This document shows, piece after piece, positions 6,101 to 9,256 of a stretch of DNA of 9,256 bases. The notes under the pieces were generated by a model, which did no database searches, was not told where the DNA came from, and saw only the letters and a program-made list of their open reading frames with translations. Where the stretch lies: NCBI GenBank assembly GCA_027858355.1, contig JAQICW010000354.1, positions 1 through 9,256 of the forward strand. The letters run 5' to 3'. Made by a program: the position numbers and the translations under genes. This stretch comes from Desulfobacula sp. (GTDB lineage: Bacteria > Desulfobacterota > Desulfobacteria > Desulfobacterales > Desulfobacteraceae). Positions within the stretch are counted from its first letter, which is position 1. Each line of letters opens with the position of its first letter.

Positions 6101-8969
6101 CATTTGAATTCAGTTTGAATGCCGTTACGGTTACCAATTGAGAGGGAAGCATGTAGTCAGGCAGTCTTTGTTTTATATACTCCTGTACTGAAGATTCATC
6201 GGCATGATTTTCTTTGTCTGGTAAAATATATGCGATGATCCGCTTATCACCGGAATCGGTTTTTAGAACAATAACCGCACTATCCCGAATATCGGGGTGC
6301 TTTTTTATTGCGGCCTCAATTTCACCCAACTCAATTCTGAACCCCCTTATTTTCACCTGAAAATCTTTCCTCCCAAGGAATTCAATATTACCGCAGGGCA
6401 TGAAGCGGCCGATATCACCAGTTCTGTATAAACGCGCCCCTGCCTTGTTTGAAAAGGGATGGGATATAAATGCGTTATCGGTTAATTCTTTTCTTTTGTG
6501 ATACCCGGTAGCAAGCCCTTCTCCGCCTGTGCAGATTTCACCATAGACGCCAATGGGGCAAGGTTGGTCGTAGCGGTCAAGAATATAGACCTGAGTGTTT
6601 GATATGGCCCGGCCAATGGGAATGGAGTGGCCGATGGATGTGTCTTTATTCATCCTGTAAAATGTAGTGAGGGCCGAATTTTCCGTGGGACCGTAAACGT
6701 GTAAAAGAGTGCATTCAGGCAGTTTTTTAAGCACTTTTCTGGCATGTGAAACCGATATTTTATCTCCACCGGTAAGCAGATTGCGCAAATACTTCAAGCC
6801 ATCAAGCGCTCTGTCTGCCATAAGATTAAAAAGACCGGTTGTAAGAAACATGGCAGTCACTTTATGTCTGCTGACAATCGCCTCCAGCTCTTCAAGGGAT
6901 GGGGTGTGGGGCGGCATGATAACCAGTTTGCCGCCATTGAGCAGGCATCCCCATATTTCAAGAGTTGAACCGTCAAAGGGAAGCGGCGCAAACTGAATCC
7001 ATACATCGTTTTTAGAAAATTCCATATAGTTTGTATTTTTTACAAGGCGCACCACGCCGCGGTGGGGTACACATACCCCTTTAGGTGTGCCTGTAGAGCC
7101 CGAAGTATAGCTTATGTAGGCCAGATGATCAGCAGTTGCCGTATTTACTGCGTTATCGGTATGGGTATTACTGCCGGACTTATTTTTAAATATGTCATCG
7201 CCACGATCTATAGACAATATATGGACATTTTCTTGGGGGAGTACCGGGATAGTGGGAACAAATTTTTGTTCTGTTATAAGTACCTTCATGCCGGTATCTT
7301 CAATCATAAATTTGATCCGGTCACCGGGGGAATGGGGATCAATTCCCACATATACCCCGCCGGCCTTTAAAATACCTAAGATTCCTATAATCGTCCAGGC
7401 CGATCGTTCCACATTCATACCCACCATAATCCCGGGGCCGACACCAAGGGTTTGTAAATGTCGTGCCAGCTGATTTGCTTTAATGTTTAATGCTTTGTAA
7501 GTCAGAGATTCAGGATTGTCGATATATCCTGAGTCATTCAATCCTTCCTGGTGTTCAGGCCGGGGTCCGTAAAATGCAATGGCAGTTTTATCGGGTGCAC
7601 TCTCCACCTGCTCTTCAAAGAGATTGGTGATCGTCTTACCCCCGGGGTAGTCAGTGGTTGTGTCGTTAAATGAAATCAGGATTTCTTCCTGCTCTTTTTG
7701 GGATAAAAAGGGAAGTTCTGAAATCCGTTTATGCGGGGTTTGGATGACACCATCAAGAAGGACATTAAAATGCGTTATCATCCGTAAAATTGTTTTTGAA
7801 GAAAACAAGGACTTGTTATATTCAATGGACAAATTAAGGCCGTTGCCTGTTTCTTCAAGGAGCAGTGTAAGATCAAATTTTGAGACATTGTGCCCCGCTT
7901 CAAGGCGTGTCAGGTCGACACCGGGCAATCGGAAGTCGTCAAAGGCAAATGGAATCATGTCAAACATAACCTGGATGAGCGGATGATAACTCAGGCTCCT
8001 CTCAGGATGTAATTCTTCCACCAGGCGTTCAAATGGAATGTCTTTATTCCCATAGGCATTTATGGTTGTTTGTTTTGCCTGTCCAAGTAACCGGGTAAAT
8101 TTTGGATTGTCTGACAAGTCGGTTCTCAGCACCAGTGTATTAACAAAAAAACCGATTAAAGGCTCAATGTCTTCATGGTTCCGGTTGGCAACCGGCGTCC
8201 CCATCACAATATCATCCTGCCCTGTGTATCTGTGAATCAGAACTGAAAATACAGCCTGAAGAGCCATGAAAAGTGTTACATCATGCCGGCGGCAGAGATC
8301 TTTTAACCGATCTGTAATCGAATTTTCAATATGAAACGTCTGGGTCTGGCCATCATAGGCCTGAAGGGCGGGGCTTTTATAGTCTAGGGGGAGCTCGGCC
8401 AGCGTAGGGACGTTATGAAGCTGCTGTTTCCAATATGACAACTGTGCATCTGTCTTTTCTTTTGTAAGCTGTTGCCTTTGCCACATGGCGTAATCAGCAT
8501 ATTGTATCTTCAGTTTTTCCAGCGGCGAAGGGCGTTTATCAATAATTGATTTATAAAGGGTGGCAAACTCATGCATGAATATCTTTGTGGACCAGCCGTC
8601 TGTTACAATATGGTGTATGGTGATCAGCAAAACGTTGTCTTCTTCCCCGACAGCTATAAGGTTGACCCTTATTAAGGGTCCATTAGAAAGACTAAACGGT
8701 TTATTCGCCATTTCATTTACAAGCCGCCTTATATCCGGTTCTTTCTTATCATGGGCAAGGTGCTTTAAATCGGTTACAGGTATCCGGATATCCAGCTCTG
8801 GTAGAACCACTTGTACCGGGCCGGATGCCTGTTCTCTGAATGTTGTCCGCAAGACGTCATGTCGTGAAATAATTTCATCTATGGCTTTATTTACTGCAAC
8901 CATATCTAACTGCCCGTATATCCTGAATGCAAGGGATTCGTTATAGGTTGCAGCTGACCCGTCTTCCAA
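108..8969 (-). CDS. Hybrid NRPS-PKS megasynthase (C-A-T-C-A-T-KS-linker-partial KR), disrupted at the 3' end and 5' end undefined
   Basis: A cytoplasmic assembly-line enzyme that activates and condenses two amino acids and passes the chain to a ketosynthase for one polyketide extension. Residues are numbered from the TTG at 8969. Order: condensation about -15 to 435, adenylation 447-968, carrier 984-1052, condensation 1073-1530, adenylation 1553-2104, carrier 2120-2192, ketosynthase 2213-2642, KS-AT-type linker 2655-2722, post-AT-type linker 2788-2831, start of a ketoreductase region 2843-2906. Two HHxxxDG motifs, two YTSGSTG motifs, two GGHS carrier serines and a TACSTS ketosynthase motif are all intact. 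The TTG is unlikely to be the true start: the frame is open to a TAA at 9183-9185 and the first condensation motif (SFCQQGLWFLDRL) lies just upstream of it. From about residue 2908 the protein stops resembling a PKS and reads antisense through a probable insertion sequence to a TGA. No acyltransferase or thioesterase is present. NRPS-PKS identity is certain; the product is unknown. Confidence 0.95.
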   Translation of the reverse strand: MEDGSAATYNESLAFRIYGQLDMVAVNKAIDEIISRHDVLRTTFREQASGPVQVVLPELDIRIPVTDLKHLAHDKKEPDIRRLVNEMANKPFSLSNGPLIRVNLIAVGEEDNVLLITIHHIVTDGWSTKIFMHEFATLYKSIIDKRPSPLEKLKIQYADYAMWQRQQLTKEKTDAQLSYWKQQLHNVPTLAELPLDYKSPALQAYDGQTQTFHIENSITDRLKDLCRRHDVTLFMALQAVFSVLIHRYTGQDDIVMGTPVANRNHEDIEPLIGFFVNTLVLRTDLSDNPKFTRLLGQAKQTTINAYGNKDIPFERLVEELHPERSLSYHPLIQVMFDMIPFAFDDFRLPGVDLTRLEAGHNVSKFDLTLLLEETGNGLNLSIEYNKSLFSSKTILRMITHFNVLLDGVIQTPHKRISELPFLSQKEQEEILISFNDTTTDYPGGKTITNLFEEQVESAPDKTAIAFYGPRPEHQEGLNDSGYIDNPESLTYKALNIKANQLARHLQTLGVGPGIMVGMNVERSAWTIIGILGILKAGGVYVGIDPHSPGDRIKFMIEDTGMKVLITEQKFVPTIPVLPQENVHILSIDRGDDIFKNKSGSNTHTDNAVNTATADHLAYISYTSGSTGTPKGVCVPHRGVVRLVKNTNYMEFSKNDVWIQFAPLPFDGSTLEIWGCLLNGGKLVIMPPHTPSLEELEAIVSRHKVTAMFLTTGLFNLMADRALDGLKYLRNLLTGGDKISVSHARKVLKKLPECTLLHVYGPTENSALTTFYRMNKDTSIGHSIPIGRAISNTQVYILDRYDQPCPIGVYGEICTGGEGLATGYHKRKELTDNAFISHPFSNKAGARLYRTGDIGRFMPCGNIEFLGRKDFQVKIRGFRIELGEIEAAIKKHPDIRDSAVIVLKTDSGDKRIIAYILPDKENHADESSVQEYIKQRLPDYMLPSQLVTVTAFKLNSNGKIDLKALPKPDQTDIQARYTPPSNPGEKTMASLWKSVLDLSRIGIHDNFFDLGGHSLLATQIVSRVRDEFGVEIPVRRVFEHPTIAELTKCLSVLNTKMNRPVMPSINAISRDKNPQLSFSQQRLWFLDKFEDKKAIYNVPLALRVHGDFDITTAEKALNEVICRHEILRTVFKCENGDLSDVTLNKDNSLPSQHILKALTIRISHSVFDTLPDMKLKEAHETKIKQIATREWENPFDLSAGPLIRAHILTTGDEDHVLLITMHHIITDGWSMEIFWKEFAAFYEAFTGGTNAQLPPLDIQYADFAQWQRQWLSDAAMADQLSYWKNTLQDVPSLTTLPTDRSRPAIQTFSGATISFNIDKETTDRLQKFSRTYGVSLFMTLEAAFALLLYRYVGQDDILIGSPVASRNHKDIEGLIGFFVNTLVFRHDMSSNPTFIKLLDSVKSTTLDAFAHQDIPFERLVEELRPKRSLSHHPLFQVMFDYHAVSLEACELTGLSVEPFETEYRVSKFDLTLSIEEICTGLGGSFEYNTDLFFPDTIKKMADHYKTLLDAILTTPEQKISALPFMTGKERRHILEISNTFGPRDIFKETPAPWEPIIDLFRNQAKRAPNSTAVIFKKDQLNYGKLDTLSDKLACFLETIGVTADTPVGICMARSPEAIICILGVLKSGGICVTLDPESGENRLGFMIKDAGVTVLFLDKVPVSPLPFNNLQTISKDRVKKICEEKNDTPLPYRPHVEPAQPAYIIYTSGSTGMPKGIEVSHGAISGHIQNIVTYYKTDDTDGVLQFNSICFDTSLEQIFSALITGAALILRDGMWSSKDFYSAVKKYKITVADIPPSYFHELLEAWPHRNKMQHKTEIKPQPFLGNQLRLIILGGEKTLPKTLKLWQGMNKGETRLLNAYGPTEATITATLFDLTDYNPDGEYDDPSHGSATRSGSLYTENIPIGRPIWGRRTYILDKNGELLPMGVAGELCIGGAGLSNGYKGNDALTDEKFIDDPFSDTPGATLYRTGDSARWVIHSKNEAAIEFLGRIDHQAKIRGFRIEPGEIEAKLSTHPRIKAGVVIADDRKTYGPCLTACIVLKGESGLENNSEKKHPGDGLNHQENERIEFKHYLKDRLPDYMVPSFFIFLNTMPMTPSGKIDRKALSLSCKTCQRPHTTSPKNIMETRLSGIYQDVLNVEKISIHDNFFDMGGHSLLLMKLQRKLENALKMDISIVNLFQYPSISTLAGFIKGDARKEISPANADIDKQYQEADKRIAVIGMVLRFPGAENPDEFWQNLSFGKESVSFLSDQELMASGIDKETLADPNYIKAGAFIRDIDLFDASFFEYTPREAQITDPQQRLFLECAHELLETAAYNPHEYDGRIGVYAGSAMSSYLLNNLLPNMDFAKITEDIDMGNDKDFIPSRVSYKLNLTGPSMNVNTACSTSLVAVHTACRSLRENQCDMAMAGAVSIRLPQAGYLYRPNEIMSPDGHCRTFDAKAGGAVGGDGVGVVLLKRLSDALRDKDTIHGIVMGSYVNNDGAQKVGYTAPGVTGQAQAVRGALFDAGVHPETIQYIEAHGTGTVLGDPIEIEALTQAFNQGINGTVTHKKNACALGSVKTNVGHLNTAAGIAGFIKTILCLKHGKIPPSLHYDTQNPKIDFANTPFFVNKRMTDWKRGKTPRRAGVSSFGIGGTNAHVILEEAPDLTPDTTSDNTIPKQILIVSAKTLTALKHATIKLTAFLEKTTESIHDIAYTLQMGRRTFKHRCIIICDSKETALTSLRTNDSESVYTNTVDETLNTDPVFKVPKQKTGQKQDQKTGQDTQDVNMAKEHDTHETVFKTQGDRCDEDLFTVLGKQWLSGVDVDWSIFYNGKKRKRIALPTYPFDKKRYWMDPPNKVQKNKPSPYHIPVWKKIPLTPEDSEILPAEQDTWLIFSDDSDLSKKLIKGLIKRGQKIVTVFIGEQYKRMNPPPGINGIRLRFKAIRLRNCSVGRPIGHFAKICVFFLFSFDGCHFG
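196..228 (+). repeat. Direct repeat pair CTTAAACGAATG near the element end
   Basis: The 12-mer CTTAAACGAATG occurs perfectly at 196-207 and 217-228, a spacing of 21 bp or two helical turns. Two same-face copies just inside an insertion sequence end would suit transposase binding sites. This role is inferred; only the repeat itself is seen. Confidence 0.6.
240..248. other. Run of nine G at the PKS / mobile element junction
   Basis: CCC at 237-239 is followed by nine G. On the minus strand the run reads as Pro-Pro-Pro (2908-2910), exactly where PKS similarity is lost. It may be the insertion target, part of the element end, or a place where base count is unreliable. A length error alone would not explain the transposase-like sequence beyond it. 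Confidence 0.7.
252..443 (-). other. Start of a ketoreductase region, truncated
   Basis: Residues 2843-2906 (SPYHIPVWKKIPL ... TWLIFSDDSDLSKKLIKGLI ... IVTVFIGEQYKRM) resemble the opening of the ketoreductase structural subdomain that follows the post-AT linker in many modules, with the pattern WLxFxDxxxLxxxLxxxLxxxGxxVxxVxxGExxxRM. The catalytic subdomain, with its Rossmann glycine motif and Ser/Tyr active site, is missing because the sequence changes character at the G-run at 240-248. The cut-off portion and the carrier protein of this module may lie beyond the inserted element. Confidence 0.65.
477..608 (-). other. Post-AT type linker
   Basis: Residues 2788-2831 contain LGKQWLSGVDVDWSIFY and then RIALPTYPFDKKRYWM. 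This matches the conserved segment that wraps back on the KS-AT unit after an acyltransferase (LGxxWxxGxxVDWxxFY ... RxxLPTYPFxxxRYW). Retaining this segment without the acyltransferase is characteristic of modules served by a separate acyltransferase, where it may contribute to docking. Confidence 0.85.
678..728 (-). repeat. Low-complexity tandem repeat in the linker replacing the acyltransferase
   Basis: Residues 2748-2764 contain two imperfect copies of a Gln/Lys/Thr-rich unit, QKTGQKQD followed by QKTGQDTQD. The surrounding 2725-2787 stretch is polar and has no recognisable fold. It sits where an acyltransferase would be in a cis-AT module and looks like a flexible tether formed by short repeat expansion. 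Confidence 0.7.
804..1007 (-). other. KS-AT type linker (no acyltransferase follows)
   Basis: Residues 2655-2722, beginning IPKQILIVSAKTLTALKH and containing DIAYTLQMGRRTFKHR, match the adaptor that normally sits between a ketosynthase and an acyltransferase (pattern SARTxxAL... DxAYTLQxGRxxFxHR). In a cis-AT module the next element would be the acyltransferase start with a GQGxQ motif and, further on, the GHSxG active site. Neither occurs anywhere downstream; the protein goes into polar low-complexity sequence instead. Confidence 0.8.
1044..2333 (-). other. Ketosynthase domain (hybrid, NRPS-to-PKS type)
   Basis: Accepts the peptidyl chain from carrier 2 and condenses it with a malonyl-type extender. 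The domain runs from RIAVIGMVLRFPGAENPDEF (2214-2233) to SSFGIGGTNAHVILEE (2626-2641). The catalytic triad is intact: Cys 2383 in TACSTSLVAVH (codon 1821-1823), His 2518 in EAHGTGT (1416-1418) and His 2563 in KTNVGHLNTAAG (1281-1283). Segments such as GVYAGSAMSSYLLNNLLPN and GNDKDFIPSRVSYKLNL resemble ketosynthases that follow an NRPS module in cis-AT hybrid lines (epothilone EpoC-like, cyanobacterial hybrids) rather than typical trans-AT ketosynthases. The clade assignment is by eye. Confidence 0.95.
2394..2612 (-). other. Peptidyl carrier protein 2 (T domain)
   Basis: Holds the dipeptidyl intermediate before transfer to the ketosynthase. The attachment motif DNFFDMGGHSLLLMKLQRKL spans 2144-2163, with Ser 2153 (codon 2511-2513). 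The domain ends with LFQYPSISTLAGFI (2176-2189) and is followed by a linker of about 20 residues into the ketosynthase. This is the NRPS-to-PKS switch point of the assembly line. Confidence 0.95.
2658..4313 (-). other. Adenylation domain 2 (possibly polar or basic amino acid)
   Basis: Activates the second amino acid. Motifs seen: LNYGKLDTLSDKLACFL (1579-1595), ILGVLKSGG (1620-1628), YTSGSTGMPKG (1705-1715), FDTSLEQ (1750-1756), YGPTE (1859-1863), LYRTGD (1965-1970), GRIDHQAKIRGFRIEPGEIE (1988-2007) and SGKID with Lys 2098. The pocket read by eye is D1751, T1752, E1755, D1792, I1830, L1832, A1858, I1866, T1867, K2098 (DTEDILAITK). Two acidic residues in the pocket would suit a basic or polar side chain. 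However, the FDxxxEQ and xDxPxxYxHEL patterns recur in a whole subclade of adenylation domains, so the acidic positions may reflect lineage rather than substrate. Polar insertions lie near 1874-1900 and 2040-2065. Domain identity firm, substrate unresolved. Confidence 0.93.
4380..5753 (-). other. Condensation domain 2 (LCL-like)
   Basis: Joins the aminoacyl or peptidyl group on carrier 1 to the amino acid on carrier 2. It starts with the canonical motif LSFSQQRLWFLDKFE (1075-1089), carries HHIITDG at 1221-1227 (5289-5309), and then YADFAQWQR (1259-1267), IGFFVNTLVFR (1374-1384) and HPLFQVMFD (1431-1439). The segment before the active site (about 1131-1190) is longer than in condensation domain 1. 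No epimerisation domain precedes it, so an L-configured donor is expected. It shares short near-identical DNA patches with condensation domain 1, which suggests duplication or gene conversion. Confidence 0.95.
5814..6020 (-). other. Peptidyl carrier protein 1 (T domain)
   Basis: Carries the first amino acid as a thioester on a phosphopantetheine arm. The attachment motif DNFFDLGGHSLLATQIVSRV spans residues 1004-1023, with Ser 1013 (codon 5931-5933) as the attachment site. The helix after it ends in the typical VFEHPTIAEL (1036-1045). It lies directly between adenylation domain 1 and condensation domain 2. A phosphopantetheinyl transferase is needed and is not encoded in this window. Confidence 0.95.
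6066..7631 (-). other. Adenylation domain 1 (probable hydrophobic amino acid)
   Basis: Activates an amino acid with ATP and loads it onto carrier 1. All main core motifs are present: LTYKALNIKANQLARHL (489-505), YTSGSTGTPKG (621-631), FDGST (665-669), YGPTE (759-763), LYRTGD (847-852), GRKDFQVKIRGFRIE (866-880) and NGKID with the catalytic Lys 958. Aligning by eye to the GrsA pocket gives D666, G667, L670, F708, L732, G734, V758, A766, L767, K958, that is DGLFLGVALK. The pocket is hydrophobic and shares several positions with the remembered bacitracin Ile code DGFFLGVVYK, so an aliphatic residue is the most reasonable guess. An insertion of roughly 15-20 residues (about 468-487) precedes the first core motif. 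Substrate assignment is weak; domain identity is firm. Confidence 0.93.
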
Positions 8970-9011
8970 CCTGTCAAGAAACCATAGCCCTTGTTGACAA
9001 AAAGAAAGCCG
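7665..9011 (-). other. Condensation domain 1 (LCL-like)
   Basis: Forms the peptide bond between an upstream donor and the amino acid loaded on carrier 1. The active-site motif HHIVTDG is at residues 119-125 (8595-8615), with the catalytic second His at 120 and the structural Asp at 124. Other core motifs are YADYAMWQR (157-165), IGFFVNTLVLR (272-282) and HPLIQVMFD (329-337). The first core motif, SFCQQGLWFLDRLE, lies at and just upstream of the first usable start codon, so the domain is complete only if translation begins upstream of 8969. In that motif the usual Arg (S-x-x-Q-x-R-LWFL) is Gly. Overall pattern fits the class that joins two L-residues, but a starter-type condensation domain is not excluded by eye. 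Confidence 0.92.
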
Positions 9012-9182
9012 GATGTCCTCGCCTTTTTTTACAGGCGTAATGGGTTGGAGCGTATCTGTATGGCTATCGTGACTTTCGTTGCCCTGGTTTCCGGATTTTG
9101 TCCGGGATTCCGGTAAAAGTCTTAATTTATCACTTAAATACAGACCTCGGGAGGCATGGATTACAGAAAAAAGCTGAAAGCT
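8970..9182 (-). other. In-frame 5' extension of the NRPS with no standard start codon
   Basis: Seventy-one sense codons run from the TAA at 9183-9185 to the TTG at 8967-8969. They encode an N-terminal segment with GLYLSDKLRLLPES, a polar linker, LQPITPVKKGEDIR and SFCQQGLWFLDR, the start of condensation domain 1, so the stretch is certainly coding in its lower part. It contains no ATG, GTG or TTG; the only near-candidates are a CTG at 9141-9143 and a few ATT/ATC codons. The GLYLSDKLRLLP part faintly resembles the TubC-type docking domain at the N-terminus of many hybrid megasynthases, with about three residues missing, or the last helix of a carrier domain. Beyond it, 9183-9256 is A+T-rich, has in-frame stops at 9183, 9228, 9237 and 9252, and holds nothing I can identify. 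Confidence 0.6.
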
Positions 9183-9256
9183 TTATTGGACAAACTTCTC
9201 AGCGGCTATATAATGAATAATTGGACACTAAAATGCTTAACATACTTATTTTTAAC

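Noticed and set aside
73..7407. Shared 13-mer CCAGGCCGATCGT at 73-85 and 7395-7407
   Set aside because: One copy is in the element end and one in adenylation domain 1; there is no shared flanking sequence or symmetry, so chance is the simplest explanation.
8967..8969. TTG as the genuine start of the megasynthase
   Set aside because: It sits inside the first condensation motif (the Leu just after FLDR), no good ribosome binding site precedes it, and starting there would remove a conserved part of the domain. It is used here only as a numbering origin.
9186..9227. Repeated ATTGGACA (9185-9192 and 9220-9227) and A+T-rich DNA as a promoter or second insertion sequence end
   Set aside because: The 8-bp repeat is short, no convincing -35/-10 pair with proper spacing was found for either strand, and no transposase or terminal inverted repeat is visible.
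9156..9256. Plus-strand frame starting ATG at 9156 (MDYRKKLKALLDKLLSGYI...) open to the window end, with GGGAGG just before it
   Set aside because: The purine-rich stretch is only about one base from the ATG, too close for a normal ribosome binding site, and the start overlaps antisense the NRPS extension. With about 33 codons and no recognisable family it is not supportable as a gene, though it cannot be excluded without further sequence.

Overview
The window is almost entirely one very large minus-strand gene: a hybrid non-ribosomal peptide synthetase / type I polyketide synthase (NRPS-PKS). Read in order of translation (from high to low coordinates) it encodes C-A-T, then C-A-T, then a ketosynthase, a KS-AT-type linker, a post-AT-type linker and the first part of a ketoreductase region. 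Catalytic signatures are visible for both condensation domains, both adenylation domains, both carrier proteins and the ketosynthase. The line should add two amino acids and then perform one polyketide extension. No epimerisation, methylation, thioesterase or terminal reductase domain is present, so loading and release must be encoded elsewhere.

Three features make it unusual. (1) The ketosynthase resembles those of cis-AT hybrid lines and is flanked by the usual pre-AT and post-AT linkers, but the acyltransferase between them is absent and replaced by a short, polar, low-complexity linker. (2) The reading frame leaves PKS-like sequence at a run of nine G (positions 240-248). Below that lies a different sequence, with a short transposase-like C-terminus on the opposite strand and a pair of 12-bp direct repeats. 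This looks like the end of an insertion sequence inside the ketoreductase region, which gives the PKS a foreign antisense tail of about 43 residues. (3) At the other end the frame stays open for 71 codons upstream of the first recognised start, through the obligatory first condensation motif, but contains no ATG, GTG or TTG, so the true N-terminus cannot be assigned.

Layout: 1-239, end of a probable insertion sequence with the 3' end of its transposase on the plus strand; 240-248, G-run junction; 249-9182, the NRPS-PKS frame on the minus strand; 9183-9256, A+T-rich sequence with in-frame stops and no gene I can identify.

Organism: a bacterium of moderate G+C content. The protein style, the megasynthase and the adjacent insertion sequence would fit a Desulfobacterales-type deltaproteobacterium or a similar environmental proteobacterium. 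That is an impression from the protein sequence, not a demonstrated assignment. The window looks like a fragment of a larger biosynthetic cluster; export, tailoring and carrier-activation genes are not in view.
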